NCBI GenBank assembly: GCA_947497485.1
Contig: CANMHB010000007.1
Location: 102,371-166,370, forward strand
From: Flavobacteriales bacterium
GTDB taxonomy: Bacteria; Bacteroidota; Bacteroidia; Flavobacteriales_D; Crocinitomicaceae
DNA: 64,000 nt
Direction of reading: 5' to 3'
The notes beneath the pieces were generated by a model. That model had not been told where the DNA came from. It ran no database searches and saw only the letters and a list, made by a program, of their open reading frames with translations. Position numbers and translations under genes: made by a program. This document shows, piece after piece, positions 44,690-54,482 of the stretch; position 1 is the first letter of the stretch; every line of letters begins with the position of its first letter.

Positions 44690-45205
44690 TTATTTCTTAA
44701 ACCAACCTGAATACATTACGTAATTATTGGCAATTCGTTGCACTTCTCCTTCAAAAAGTTCAGGCGAAAGTGTTTTGACTTTTTTTGCTGGCACTCCTGC
44801 GTAAATGCTCCAGGATTCAACTCTTGTTCCTTCCAATAAAACGGCACCAGCAGCAATTATGCAATTTTCCTCAATGTAACAATTATCCATAACTATGGCC
44901 CCCATTCCTACAAGCACGTTGTCTTCAATTGTACAGCCATGAACCAAGGCGTTATGTCCAACCGATACGTTATTTCCTATGTTGACTTTTGTCTTTTCAT
45001 AGGTGCAATGAATTACCGCGCCATCTTGAATATTCACTTTATTCCCCATCTTAATGGAATTGACATCCCCTCTAACGACCGCATTGAACCAAATAGAGCA
45101 TTGATTTCCCATTTCAACATCACCAACAACCGTGGAGTTTTCAGCAAGCCAACAATCTTCTCCAATTTTCGGTGTTATTCCTTTGCATTCAATTATTAAA
45201 GCCAT
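44690..45205 (-). CDS. Gamma-class carbonic anhydrase-like hexapeptide protein
   Basis: 171 aa left-handed beta-helix. Hexapeptide turns run through the protein; RGD at 45-47, Gln60 and three zinc-type His (His66 in GAVIH, His84 and His89 in VSVGHNALVHG) match YrdA/PaaY and gamma carbonic anhydrases. It may hydrate CO2 or, as in PaaY, act as a thioesterase; the missing proton-shuttle loop of Cam-type enzymes leaves this open. Downstream of mutY on the same strand, 50 bp apart. Confidence 0.9.
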   Translation of the reverse strand: MALIIECKGITPKIGEDCWLAENSTVVGDVEMGNQCSIWFNAVVRGDVNSIKMGNKVNIQDGAVIHCTYEKTKVNIGNNVSVGHNALVHGCTIEDNVLVGMGAIVMDNCYIEENCIIAAGAVLLEGTRVESWSIYAGVPAKKVKTLSPELFEGEVQRIANNYVMYSGWFKK

Positions 45206-45255
45206 AAAAATGTTTTTCGAGCCAAAATAAATAAAATTAAAATACCGCTAAATTA

Positions 45256-46287
45256 TCAAGTGTTAAAAATTAGCAAATGATTTTCCTCAATAAAACGTTC
45301 AATCACACGAGGAATAGGGAATTCATCGATTTCTTTTACAGAAACCCATGAATAATTTGGATGATGAATTTGTGCTTTTTCTCTCGAAATCACAAACGTA
45401 CAATGCAAATGTTGATGCGATAGGATGTGTTTAATTTCATTAGATATAAAATCATAGGCTCTATTATTCAAGAAAGCTGACTTTTCGTCAAGCGATTCAA
45501 ATTCGGTCAACGGAAATTGATACAAATTTTTCCAAATCCCTGAATCAGTTCTTTTTTCAAGAAGAATTTTCCCATTCTCCTTGATAATTGTAAATACAAA
45601 ATATTTGTTTGAAATTTTGGTTTCACCAATTTTAATTGGGAACTGCTTCACTTTTTTTTCGGAGAAAGCAACACACATAAAATTTAGTGGGCAGTTTTCG
45701 CAATTTGGATTAATCGGAACACATTGCATCGCTCCAAATTCCATTATCGCTTGGTTGTGTGTTCCTGGATTGGCTTTGTCGAGTATCTCGTCCGCAAGAG
45801 CCTGAAACTCTTTTTTACCTTGAGTTGAGTTAATTGGTGTTGAAATCCCGAAAACACGGCTCAAAACTCGGTAAACATTTCCATCTAATACCGCTTTTGC
45901 TTCATTGAAAGCAAAGGAGGATATTGCAGCAGCTGTGTATGAACCAATTCCTTTTAGTTTTATAATGTCATCATAATTATCTGGAAATTTCCCATTTAAA
46001 TTTTCTGCAATGTATATAGCAGTTCCATGAAGATTTCGAGCTCTGCTGTAATAGCCTAATCCTTTCCAAAGGTTTAAAACCTCCATTTCGGATGCCTTTG
46101 CTAAATCTTGTATCGTTGGAAAATTTGTTTTAAAGGATATGAAATATTTTAATCCTTGATCAACTCTTGTTTGCTGTAAAATGATTTCACTCAACCAAAT
46201 CAAATAGGGATTTTTTGTTTCCCTCCAAGGTAGGTTGCGTTTTTTTTCTTCGTACCAGCGAACTAAATTGAAATGAAATTGTTCCAT
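45256..46287 (-). CDS. mutY: A/G-specific adenine glycosylase
   Basis: 343 aa. LKGIGSYTAAAISSFAF is the helix-hairpin-helix, with Asp in AVLDGNVYRVLSR as the catalytic aspartate and a Glu in the ILQQTRV region. The 4Fe-4S cluster motif CVPINPNCENCPLNFMC fits C-x6-C-x2-C-x5-C exactly. The C-terminal NUDIX-like domain recognises 8-oxoG. It removes adenine opposite 8-oxoguanine. Divergent from the HU gene. Confidence 0.96.
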   Translation of the reverse strand: MEQFHFNLVRWYEEKKRNLPWRETKNPYLIWLSEIILQQTRVDQGLKYFISFKTNFPTIQDLAKASEMEVLNLWKGLGYYSRARNLHGTAIYIAENLNGKFPDNYDDIIKLKGIGSYTAAAISSFAFNEAKAVLDGNVYRVLSRVFGISTPINSTQGKKEFQALADEILDKANPGTHNQAIMEFGAMQCVPINPNCENCPLNFMCVAFSEKKVKQFPIKIGETKISNKYFVFTIIKENGKILLEKRTDSGIWKNLYQFPLTEFESLDEKSAFLNNRAYDFISNEIKHILSHQHLHCTFVISREKAQIHHPNYSWVSVKEIDEFPIPRVIERFIEENHLLIFNT

Positions 46288-46343
46288 ATTACAAATTTCT
46301 CTAAAAAATTAGAGTAAAGTGTAAAAGGTTAACGATTGAGATA

Positions 46344-46351
46344 TATTTTTG
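46344..46351 (+). promoter_or_regulatory. Candidate -7 element of the HU gene
   Basis: TATTTTTG matches TAnnTTTG, 39 bp upstream of the HU ATG at 46391. No TTG at the standard distance. Confidence 0.35.
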
Positions 46352-46390
46352 TATCGAAATAAACAAAGTATAATTTTAAAATAAACTAAT

Positions 46391-46681
46391 ATGACTAAAG
46401 CTGACATTGTAGCAAACATTGCTGAAGAGACTGGATTAGAAAGAGCAGAGGCTCTAAGAGCTGTTGAAGCATTTATGAATTCAATAAAAACTTCATTAAC
46501 AAAAGGACAAAATGTTTATTTAAGAGGCTTTGGGAGCTTCATTGTAAAGGAACGAGCGGAAAAAACAGGAAGAAATATTTCCAAGAAAACAACTATCATA
46601 ATTCCTGCTCACAATATCCCATCTTTTAAACCTGCCAAAACGTTTGTGGAAGAGGTTAAAAATAAAGTGACTGTAAAATAA
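46391..46681 (+). CDS. HU/IHF-family DNA-binding protein
   Basis: 96 aa. TKADIVANIAEETGL helices, the saddle strand LRGFGSFIVKERAEKTGRN and a beta arm with the DNA-intercalating proline region (IIIPAHNIPSFKPAKTF). It bends or compacts DNA; whether it is HU or an IHF subunit cannot be told. It has its own terminator at 46715-46745, then a ribosomal small ORF follows. Confidence 0.94.
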   Translation: MTKADIVANIAEETGLERAEALRAVEAFMNSIKTSLTKGQNVYLRGFGSFIVKERAEKTGRNISKKTTIIIPAHNIPSFKPAKTFVEEVKNKVTVK

Positions 46682-46714
46682 AGTTTTTTTATTTTCAAAA
46701 AAATAATTACCTTC

Positions 46715-46745
46715 GCACTCCCAATTTTTGGGGGTGCTTTTTTTT
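46715..46745 (+). terminator. Intrinsic terminator after the HU gene
   Basis: GCACTCCCA (46715-46723) pairs with TGGGGGTGC (46729-46737, one G-T pair), then a T run. It separates HU from the 30-residue gene. Confidence 0.9.
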
Positions 46746-46780
46746 GAAAAAATAGAAATTAACATAAAAATATAACGATT

Positions 46781-46873
46781 ATGCCAAGCGGTAAAAAAAG
46801 AAAAAGACATAAGATGGCTACGCACAAGCGTAAGAAACGCCTAAGAAAAAATCGTCACAAGAAGAAGAAATAA
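46781..46873 (+). CDS. Tiny highly basic protein, AURKAIP1/COX24 (mS38-like) domain
   Basis: 30 aa: starts MPSGKKRKRHKMATHKRKK and continues RLRKNRHKKKK, almost entirely Lys, Arg and His. This is the mS38/COX24-like pattern, found in Bacteroidota as a minute annotated protein and in mitochondria as a small-subunit ribosomal protein. A role on the ribosome is therefore likely but not shown. It lies between two hairpins, in front of RNase G. An A/T-rich leader precedes the ATG. Confidence 0.75.
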   Translation: MPSGKKRKRHKMATHKRKKRLRKNRHKKKK

Positions 46874-46895
46874 TCTTCTATTTTTAGAAATAGGG

Positions 46896-46925
46896 AGCTC
46901 AGTGATTTTTCATTGAGCTTTCATT
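46896..46925 (+). terminator. Hairpin after the mS38-like gene
   Basis: AGCTCAGTGA pairs with TCATTGAGCT around four T (one G-T pair) at 46896-46919. The following T tract is short (TTTCATTG), so this may be a weak terminator or a processing hairpin before rng. Confidence 0.5.
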
Positions 46926-46950
46926 GTTTTAATATCTTTAAATTTAACTT

Positions 46951-48498
46951 GTGAGCCTGGAATTAGTTGTAGACGCAAGATCCAGCGGTATCTGGCTCGG
47001 ATTGTTGCGTGATGGAAAATTAATTGAATTACACGAAGAGCGCGGTAATTCAGATTTTGCAGTAGGGGATATTTACCTAGGAAGAGTAAGAAGAATCGCC
47101 CCGAGTTTGAATGCTGCTTTCGTAGATGTTGGCTACGAAAAAGACGCTTTTTTACATTACCTAGATTTAGGACCTCAATATAATTCGTTAAGTCGTTTTG
47201 TAAAAGATAGCATTAGCGGAAAGCAAAGTGTAGCTGATTTAATGTATTTCAAACTTGAGAAAGAAATTCCGAAAGAGGGTAAAATCAATGATGTTATTTC
47301 ATCTTCCCAGCCTATACTTGTTCAAGTCGCTAAAGAACCGATTTCTTCAAAAGGACCGAGGCTTTGTTCGGAAGTAACCCTAGCCGGAAGATACTTGGTG
47401 TTGGTCCCATTTTCAGATAAAATTTCTGTTAGTCAAAAGATTAAAGACCAAGAAGAAAAAGATCGTCTTAAAGATCTAATGGAGCGAATTAAACCAAAGA
47501 ATTTTGGTGTTATCATTCGAACAGTAGCTGAGCATAAGTCCACTTTGGATTTGGAGCAAGATTTAAAAAATCTTATGGAAAAGTGGAAGACGATGCATGC
47601 CAACATTAAAGGAGGTCAACCACCTATGCGTGTTTTGGGAGAATTGAATACCACAACCTCCATTCTGAGAGATTTATTAAATGCTGATTTTACCAATATC
47701 CATGTTAACGATGCTGCTTTGTTAACTGAAATGAAGGAGTATATACAAGGCATAGCACCAGGAAAAGAAAAGATTGTTCGACTTTATGATGGGAAACTAG
47801 ACATTTTCGAGAAGTTTGGAATTAACAAACAGATAAAAACGCTTTTTGGTAAAAAGGTTCCTTTACAAAGTGGCGGGTATTTGATTATCGAGCATACTGA
47901 AGCAATGCATGTTATTGATGTCAACAGTGGAAATAGGAAAGGTTCAGACGGACAGGAATCAAATGCTTTGGCTACAAACATTGAGGCTGCAGAAGAGATT
48001 GCTCGAGTTCTTCAATTACGTGACATGGGTGGAATTGTTTGCATTGATTTTATTGATATGCACGATAAGGAGAATAATCGAATTCTTTTTGAAAAAATGA
48101 AAGAATTCATGAAATCTGATCGTGCTAAGCATAATTTAATTCCCCCTTCGAAATTTGGGGTAATTGAAATTACAAGACAACGTGTTCGACCTGAAACAGA
48201 TATCAAAACGGCAGAAAGTTGTCCTACTTGCAACGGAACAGGAGAAGTTCAGGCGAGTATTTTATTTGCTGAAGAAATTGAAAATAATTTGAGTTATCTC
48301 TTAACCGATCGTAATGAGAAGAACGTAACCTTGCTCGTTCATCCTTATCTTGAGGCATATTTCAAAAACGGACTGATTAGTAAGCAGTTAAAATGGTTTT
48401 TAAAATATAAAAAATGGATTCCAGTTCGTGGAATTACTGCACATCATCTTTTACAATATTCTTTTGTAAACAAAGAAAATGAAGAGATCGCACTCTAA
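46951..48498 (+). CDS. rng: Ribonuclease E/G family protein
   Basis: 515 aa from a GTG start. S1-type domain (GDIYLGRVRRIAPSLNAAFVDVG, about 33-55), DNase-I-like catalytic part with VIDVNSGNRKG and CIDFIDMHDKENN (Asp metal ligands), and the zinc link CPTCNGTGE. It has no RNase E C-terminal scaffold, so it is RNase G-like. It processes rRNA and decays mRNA. Its stop overlaps the recX-like start by 20 bp. Confidence 0.94.
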   Translation: MSLELVVDARSSGIWLGLLRDGKLIELHEERGNSDFAVGDIYLGRVRRIAPSLNAAFVDVGYEKDAFLHYLDLGPQYNSLSRFVKDSISGKQSVADLMYFKLEKEIPKEGKINDVISSSQPILVQVAKEPISSKGPRLCSEVTLAGRYLVLVPFSDKISVSQKIKDQEEKDRLKDLMERIKPKNFGVIIRTVAEHKSTLDLEQDLKNLMEKWKTMHANIKGGQPPMRVLGELNTTTSILRDLLNADFTNIHVNDAALLTEMKEYIQGIAPGKEKIVRLYDGKLDIFEKFGINKQIKTLFGKKVPLQSGGYLIIEHTEAMHVIDVNSGNRKGSDGQESNALATNIEAAEEIARVLQLRDMGGIVCIDFIDMHDKENNRILFEKMKEFMKSDRAKHNLIPPSKFGVIEITRQRVRPETDIKTAESCPTCNGTGEVQASILFAEEIENNLSYLLTDRNEKNVTLLVHPYLEAYFKNGLISKQLKWFLKYKKWIPVRGITAHHLLQYSFVNKENEEIAL

Positions 48499-48958
48499 TG
48501 CGAAACTAAGCACGCAGGAATTAATTGTAAAGCTTGAAGCTTATTGTGCATATCAAGAGCGTTGTTTTTCAGAGATAAAATCCAAGCTTGTTTCGATCGG
48601 AGCTGAAGAAAACCAATGTAAATTAATTATTGATCATTTATCAAAGACCAATTTCTTTAATCAAAAGCGATTTGTAGAAGCATTTGTTATTGGTAAATTA
48701 AGATCTAATAAATGGGGTCGAATCAAAATCAAATCAGCTTTGATTCAAAAACAAATAGAAAAAGAGTTGATTAATCAATCTTTATATTCATTCATTGATT
48801 CGGATGAATATAATGAAACACTCAAATATCTTTTTGAACGCAAGTCGAATGAATTGGCAAATGAAAGCGATAAATGGAAGAAAAAAGAAAAAATCGTTCG
48901 CTTTTTAAGCTCAAAAGGATTTGAGTATGATTTAATAATGGATTTGTTTGAATATTAA
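48479..48958 (+). CDS. recX: RecX-family regulator
   Basis: 159 aa of three-helix repeats: ELIVKLEAYCAYQERCFSEI, LIIDHLSKTNFFNQKRFVEAFV, KWGRIKIKSALIQK, and a last repeat KIVRFLSSKGFEYDLIMDLFE. RecX modulates RecA filaments. No recA is in the window. The 20-bp overlap with rng means translation may be coupled; the start ATG at 48479 lies well inside the rng reading frame. Confidence 0.88.
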   Translation: MKRSHSNAKLSTQELIVKLEAYCAYQERCFSEIKSKLVSIGAEENQCKLIIDHLSKTNFFNQKRFVEAFVIGKLRSNKWGRIKIKSALIQKQIEKELINQSLYSFIDSDEYNETLKYLFERKSNELANESDKWKKKEKIVRFLSSKGFEYDLIMDLFEY

Positions 48959-48970
48959 ACAACTAATATT

Positions 48971-49780
48971 ATGAAAGTCTGTATTATTGGATGTGGAAGT
49001 ATGGGGTTGATATATGCAGACCTGCTTCTAAAAACAAATACGGTTGAAAATAGTAACCTTTGTTTAATTGCAAAGAATGAAATTCATCGCGACAAATTGC
49101 AATTACAGAAATATTCCAATATCAAATTTTTAGACGAAAGTAATATTCATGCAGCGGATTTAATAATTCTAGCGGTTAAACCACAAGATTTCCTTTCTAT
49201 AAAGGATAAAATAAGCGGTAAAATTAATCCTAAAGCACTTGTCATAAGTATCATGGCTGGTATATCGATTTCTTCCCTTCAGAATAATTTGTTACACAAT
49301 TCATGCATTAGAGCAATGCCCAATGCCCCTGCTTTATTTGGAAAAGGGATGACAGTTTTTTGTTATAGTTCTGCGCTTTCAGAAGAATTGATAAATTTTG
49401 GTGAACAAATTTTGTCTTTAACTGGAAAAAGTATAAAAACCAATGACGAAAATATACTCGATTTGGTAACAGCACTTAGTGGAAGTGGTCCAGCTTACTT
49501 TTTTTATCAAGCAAAGCTTTTAATGGCGGCTGCAGAAAATATAGGAATGGATCTTGAGATGGCCGAAATTCTTGTGAAACAAACGCTAATTGGCAGCGCA
49601 GAACTTGTAGCGAACACGAATTTATCATTAGACCAGTTGGTGAATACCGTTGCATCAAAAGGAGGTACAACCGAGGCCGCAATAAATCATTTCAATTCAT
49701 CTGGATTCGAAAAAATTATATTTGAGGGACTTCAAAAAGCCACCCAGAGATCCAAGGAATTGGCTCAAGAATTACTTTGA
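48971..49780 (+). CDS. proC: Pyrroline-5-carboxylate reductase
   Basis: 269 aa. Rossmann motif IIGCGSMGLI (5-14), RAMPNAPALFGKGMTV (substrate loop), and the late ALSGSGPAYFFYQ and TVASKGGTTEAAINHF are ProC signatures. It reduces P5C to proline with NAD(P)H. It follows recX by 12 bp. The thioredoxin gene overlaps its 3' end by 9 bp on the opposite strand. Confidence 0.93.
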   Translation: MKVCIIGCGSMGLIYADLLLKTNTVENSNLCLIAKNEIHRDKLQLQKYSNIKFLDESNIHAADLIILAVKPQDFLSIKDKISGKINPKALVISIMAGISISSLQNNLLHNSCIRAMPNAPALFGKGMTVFCYSSALSEELINFGEQILSLTGKSIKTNDENILDLVTALSGSGPAYFFYQAKLLMAAAENIGMDLEMAEILVKQTLIGSAELVANTNLSLDQLVNTVASKGGTTEAAINHFNSSGFEKIIFEGLQKATQRSKELAQELL

Positions 49781-50254
49781 ATTGATAATTGAAGTTGCTC
49801 CATCAACCCAATTTTGCGCTCCACCGGCAACATAACCCGTTTGACCTAACTGTGTCAAATTAACCTTTCCTTCTTTCGTTTTTTCGGGTTTTACAAACCA
49901 TACAGTAGGATAACCGCGAACTGAAAATTGTTGTTGCAACAAATTATTTTGCTGCTTGACTTCAGCACTTTGTTTTTGGGCCGCCTCGCCATTTCTACTT
50001 GGAAAATCTACTTCAAGTAATACGACATTATCCTTTGCCCACTTTTTGAATTCATCTTGAAAGAAAACTTCTTTCTGTAACTTATGGCACCATCCACACC
50101 AATCACTTCCCGTGAAAAATAACATCAAAGGCTTCTTCTCTTTTTGAGCAATAGAAGTAGCTTTATTTAAATCTGTATGCCAAGTTAACTCATCTTTTTG
50201 AGAATTTGCAACGAACAGAACGAAACTAAATGCGAATAAAAATATTTTTTTCAT
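49772..50254 (-). CDS. Exported thioredoxin-like protein, DUF255-like
   Basis: 160 aa. Signal peptide ends FVANSQ (19). FFTGSDWCGWCHKLQKE gives Cys53-x-x-Cys56 (CGWC), followed by VLLEVDFPS and a cis-proline region RGYPTVWF. Periplasmic disulphide reduction or isomerisation is likely. The extra Gln/Lys-rich stretch after residue 90 is characteristic of Bacteroidota members. Convergent with proC, overlapping by 9 bp. Confidence 0.85.
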   Translation of the reverse strand: MKKIFLFAFSFVLFVANSQKDELTWHTDLNKATSIAQKEKKPLMLFFTGSDWCGWCHKLQKEVFFQDEFKKWAKDNVVLLEVDFPSRNGEAAQKQSAEVKQQNNLLQQQFSVRGYPTVWFVKPEKTKEGKVNLTQLGQTGYVAGGAQNWVDGATSIINSK

Positions 50255-50449
50255 AGTCTAAAATTAATAATAATTCCTGCTTTTCAAAAACCGTGCTAAA
50301 ATTTTTATTTTATGTAAATTTATTTTTATTTAACTGAAAAACTCAAAAAGGTTAAACCTTTTAAATTAAAAATCGTAAAAATTTTTAGATTCGTTGAGAA
50401 TATTTGGAAGTCAATAATTTCTGAGCATATTGTTTAAATTATTCGTAAA

Positions 50450-52897
50450 ATGAAAAAAGTTATTTTAATTGTTTTTTTAAGTTTTATTTCAACAGCTTTT
50501 AGTCAAATACCTACTCAAACCGTTAGAGGGAAGGTATTTGATAGTGAAACTAATTATCCATTATATGGAGCAAAAATTGTTATCGACGTATCTGAAAAAA
50601 ACCCTTTTCAGGCTGCAACAATTGAAGATGGTTCGTTTGAAATAAAAAATGTTCCCGTCGGAAAATACGATTTAACAGCGACTTTAGCGCTTTATGAAAC
50701 AAAAACCTTAACCATAGAGGTAAATTCAGGAAAGGAAATGATTGTTAATATCCCATTAACTGAAAGAGTTTCTGAAAAACAAGAAGTTAAGGTTGTTGGG
50801 AGAAAAAAAGGTGAAGTAATCAACGAAATGGCTTTGATTTCAGCTCAACAATTTAGTGTGGAAGAAACAAATCGATATCCTGGTTCTAGAATGGACCCTG
50901 CGCGCATGGCTTCGAATTTTGCTGGAGTTCAAGGATCGGATGATTCCAGAAATGACATCGTGGTAAGGGGTAACTCGCCGCTTGGTGTAATTTATCGCGT
51001 TGAAGGAATTGATATTCCGAATCCGTCTCATTTTGCAATTGCGGGGAGCACTGGAGGTCCTGTTTCTATTCTTAATAATAAGATTTTAGGAAATTCAGAT
51101 TTTTTTATGAGTGCATTCCCAGCAGAATATGGCAACAGCACCTCAGGTGTTTTTGATTTGAAATTGAGAAGTGGAAATAATAACCAACATGAATTTACTG
51201 GTCAATTTGGGTTATTCGGAACAGAATTACTTGCAGAAGGACCAATGGATAAACAGGGTAAATCCAGTTATTTAGCGATGGGTCGTTATTCAACACTTTC
51301 CTTGTTTCAAGCATTTGGGATTAAAATTGGAACGGATGCAGTCCCTGTTTATGGAGATGCCGCTTTTAAATTTAATTGGACCTTGAAAAATGGTGGAAAT
51401 TTGTCTTGGTGGGCCATGGGTGGAAAAAGTGATATTGACATCCTTATTTCTGAACAAAAAGTAAATTCAACTGAATTTTATGGAGAGGGAGATAGAGATC
51501 AATTTTTTGGAACGAGCATGTACGTTTCTGGACTTACCTATAAAAAGACATTGAATGAAAAAACTTATATCACTTCAACCTTATCTGGTTCTTTCGAGCG
51601 TCAAAAAACACGACATGTTTACCTTCAAAGAAGTTTGATTGCCAACACTGATTCAATTCAAATTGATACCTCATACAATATGATGGGCTATGATTTTAAA
51701 ACAATGAAATTTTCAAATTACACAGCGATTAATCACAAAATCACGAAACAACACTTAATTAAAGTCGGTATGAACTTGGATTTTATCTCATTTGATCAAC
51801 AAGATTCAGTATTGAACGATTTAGATGTTCCCGATCAGTGGAATACACGTTGGAACAATCGCAGTAACGCTGTATTGATTCAACCTTTTATCCAGTGGAA
51901 ATGGAAAATGAGTGATAACATGGACTTAACGGCTGGGCTTCACGCTCAATATTTTTCAATGAGCAAAAGTTTGAGCCCTGTAGAACCTAGGTTAGGATGG
52001 AAATATCGTATGAAAGGAAGCCAAGCAATATTTGCAGGCGCTGGTATTCATAGTCAAACACAACCCTTTTATACTTATACATATGATCCAGACAACAATG
52101 GTGATCCACACAACTTAAAAATGGATTTTTCAAGAAGTTTTCACAGTGGATTGGGATATGAAAAATCATTTGGTCCAGGGTTAAATTTCAAGACGGAAGT
52201 TTATTATCAATACTTATATAATTTACCAATTAGTGCTGACCCTAACTCATTTTCATTAGTTAATGCAGGAGGTGGTTTTGCCCGTGTTTTTCCAAATGAC
52301 ACCCTTGTAAACAATGGAAAGGGATATAATTACGGTATGGAATTTACACTCCAGAAGTATTTTAGCAAAACATTCTTTTTTATGATTTCAGGAAGTATTT
52401 ATGACTCAAAGTACCTCGCAAGCGATGGAATATGGAGAAACACAGCATATAAAGGAGCTAATATTTCAGATAATATAGACCTGTCCTATGTTTGGAATGT
52501 TTTAGCAGGAAAAGAGTTTAAAATCAGTGAGAAACAAATTATTGGAGTTGGAACCAAAATTACACGTGCCGGAGGAAGACGATATGGTGTAGTTGACGTT
52601 CCCCTTACCAACGATTCAAAAGAATTAATTTTCAAGGATAGTTTATTTAATGAACTAACATTTGCCGATTATTTTAGAATAGACATAAAAATCAATTGGA
52701 GATTAAATACTACCAAATTAACACATGAATTTGGATTGGATCTAGTTAATGTGCTTAATACAAGAAACTTGTTGAGTTTAGCTTATGCTCCTCGACTAGA
52801 CCCAAATGATACGTCTGCACCAATTGCTGAAAAAGCTCAATTAGGACGCTTACCAATTTTTTACTATAAAATTGATTTCAAGGTAAAGAAGAAATAA
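50450..52897 (+). CDS. TonB-dependent receptor with N-terminal carboxypeptidase-like domain
   Basis: 815 aa. Signal peptide ends TAFSQ (19). A CarboxypepD_reg-like domain (about 24-110, TVRGKVFDSETNYPLYGAKI) is followed by a plug domain with NDIVVRGNSPLGVIYRVEGIDIPNP (about 164-188) and a beta-barrel ending in a hydrophobic FYYKIDFKVKKK. It lacks a SusD partner in the window, so it is not an obvious SusCD system; the cargo could be a siderophore, vitamin or oligosaccharide. It is preceded by a 195-bp AT-rich region with a short AAAAGG/CCTTTT hairpin at 50346-50362. Confidence 0.9.
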   Translation: MKKVILIVFLSFISTAFSQIPTQTVRGKVFDSETNYPLYGAKIVIDVSEKNPFQAATIEDGSFEIKNVPVGKYDLTATLALYETKTLTIEVNSGKEMIVNIPLTERVSEKQEVKVVGRKKGEVINEMALISAQQFSVEETNRYPGSRMDPARMASNFAGVQGSDDSRNDIVVRGNSPLGVIYRVEGIDIPNPSHFAIAGSTGGPVSILNNKILGNSDFFMSAFPAEYGNSTSGVFDLKLRSGNNNQHEFTGQFGLFGTELLAEGPMDKQGKSSYLAMGRYSTLSLFQAFGIKIGTDAVPVYGDAAFKFNWTLKNGGNLSWWAMGGKSDIDILISEQKVNSTEFYGEGDRDQFFGTSMYVSGLTYKKTLNEKTYITSTLSGSFERQKTRHVYLQRSLIANTDSIQIDTSYNMMGYDFKTMKFSNYTAINHKITKQHLIKVGMNLDFISFDQQDSVLNDLDVPDQWNTRWNNRSNAVLIQPFIQWKWKMSDNMDLTAGLHAQYFSMSKSLSPVEPRLGWKYRMKGSQAIFAGAGIHSQTQPFYTYTYDPDNNGDPHNLKMDFSRSFHSGLGYEKSFGPGLNFKTEVYYQYLYNLPISADPNSFSLVNAGGGFARVFPNDTLVNNGKGYNYGMEFTLQKYFSKTFFFMISGSIYDSKYLASDGIWRNTAYKGANISDNIDLSYVWNVLAGKEFKISEKQIIGVGTKITRAGGRRYGVVDVPLTNDSKELIFKDSLFNELTFADYFRIDIKINWRLNTTKLTHEFGLDLVNVLNTRNLLSLAYAPRLDPNDTSAPIAEKAQLGRLPIFYYKIDFKVKKK

Positions 52898-52903
52898 ATT
52901 TTA

Positions 52904-54352
52904 TTAAAACTCAGCATTCTGAGGTGTTCTCGGGAATGGAATTACGTCTCTGATGTTTGACATTCCTGTGACGAACATAACCATGCGTTCGAAGCCTAGT
53001 CCAAAGCCCGCGTGAGGAACTGTACCGAATTTACGGGTGTCCATATACCACCAAAGTTCTTCCGGGTGAATTCCAAACTCCTCACATTTTTTGTGCAGGA
53101 TGTCGTAACGCTCTTCCCGTTGTGAACCACCAACAATTTCGCCAATACCTGGAAACAAGACATCCATTGCGGCAACCGTTTTTCCGTCTTCGTTCAAACG
53201 CATGTAGAATGCTTTGATTTTTGCTGGATAATCGGTTAATATTACAGGACAATTAAATTCTTTTTCAACCAAATATCGCTCGTGTTCACTTTGCAAATCG
53301 ATACCCCATTCAACTGGATACTTGAATTTTTTCTTTTTGTAATGATTGGAATTGATTAAAACATCAATAGCCTCGGTATATGTCAATCGCTTGAATGGGT
53401 TATTTACAACAAACTCAAGTCTTTCCAATAGTGACATTTCATTGCGTTCATTTTGCGGTTTTTGAGACTGCTCTTGTGCATCGCGCTCACTTAAAAATTG
53501 AACATCTTCCTTACAGTTCGTCAAGATGTAATTGCAGATATATTTCAAAAAGTCCTCTGTCAAATCCATGTTGTCTTTCAAATCATTGAAAGCCACTTCC
53601 GGTTCGATCATCCAAAACTCAGCGAGGTGTCTTGAAGTATTTGAATTTTCAGCACGAAAAGTTGGACCAAATGTATAGATCTGACCTAGGGCCAATGCTG
53701 CCAATTCCCCTTCTAATTGTCCGGATACAGTTAAATTAACCGACTTCCCAAAGAAATCCTCTTTGAAATTCACCGAGCCATCTTCATTTAAAGGTGGGTT
53801 TTTGGGATCCAAGGTTGTTACTCGAAACATTTCTCCGGCACCTTCAGCATCTGAACCTGTAATGATAGGTGTATGTAAGTAATAAAATCCTTTGTCGTTA
53901 AAAAACTTATGAATCGCATAAGCAACTGCGTGACGAATTCTAAAAACAGCTCCAAAGGTATTTGTTCTGAAACGCAAATGCGCTTGTTCGCGAAGGAAGT
54001 CCAAACTATGTCGCTTCGGCTGCATCACCGTTTTCTGAACATCATCTGGGTTTGCATCTCCAAGGATTTCAATTTCCGAAACCTGTAATTCAACGGATTG
54101 ACCCGAACCTTGTGATTCAACCAAGGTTCCTCTTACAGCCAATGCTGCCGCGGTTGTTATTCGTTTTAATAGAGCCTCTTCGAATTTCTCAAAATCAACT
54201 ACAGCTTGTATAGAAGCCATGCAAGATCCATCATTCAATTGAATGAATCGATTACTTCTAAAGGCACGAACCCAACCTTTTACGGTGATTTCTTGATTGA
54301 TTAAGGTTTGTCCTTCTTGTCCTAAAATTTGACTAATTCTCCAGCGTTTCAT
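52904..54352 (-). CDS. asnS: Asparaginyl-tRNA synthetase
   Basis: 482 aa. OB-fold anticodon domain (about 15-110, [21 protein letters not shown]) and a class II core with motif 2 [21 protein letters not shown] and motif 3 [21 protein letters not shown], residues shared with AsnRS rather than AspRS. It charges tRNA-Asn directly, so no GatCAB route is needed for Asn. Convergent with the TonB receptor gene 6 bp away, with no terminator in between. Confidence 0.95.
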   Translation of the reverse strand: MKRWRISQILGQEGQTLINQEITVKGWVRAFRSNRFIQLNDGSCMASIQAVVDFEKFEEALLKRITTAAALAVRGTLVESQGSGQSVELQVSEIEILGDANPDDVQKTVMQPKRHSLDFLREQAHLRFRTNTFGAVFRIRHAVAYAIHKFFNDKGFYYLHTPIITGSDAEGAGEMFRVTTLDPKNPPLNEDGSVNFKEDFFGKSVNLTVSGQLEGELAALALGQIYTFGPTFRAENSNTSRHLAEFWMIEPEVAFNDLKDNMDLTEDFLKYICNYILTNCKEDVQFLSERDAQEQSQKPQNERNEMSLLERLEFVVNNPFKRLTYTEAIDVLINSNHYKKKKFKYPVEWGIDLQSEHERYLVEKEFNCPVILTDYPAKIKAFYMRLNEDGKTVAAMDVLFPGIGEIVGGSQREERYDILHKKCEEFGIHPEELWWYMDTRKFGTVPHAGFGLGFERMVMFVTGMSNIRDVIPFPRTPQNAEF

Positions 54353-54482
54353 TGATATTCGATTTATTGAAATGTGGCTGCAAAATTAATTCTTTCAACT
54401 GATTTTTATGCATTCGTTCTTACGAAGTATACAAACTCATATAAAATTAAAATCTTTTTAAAATACGATGTAAAAAGAGTGA

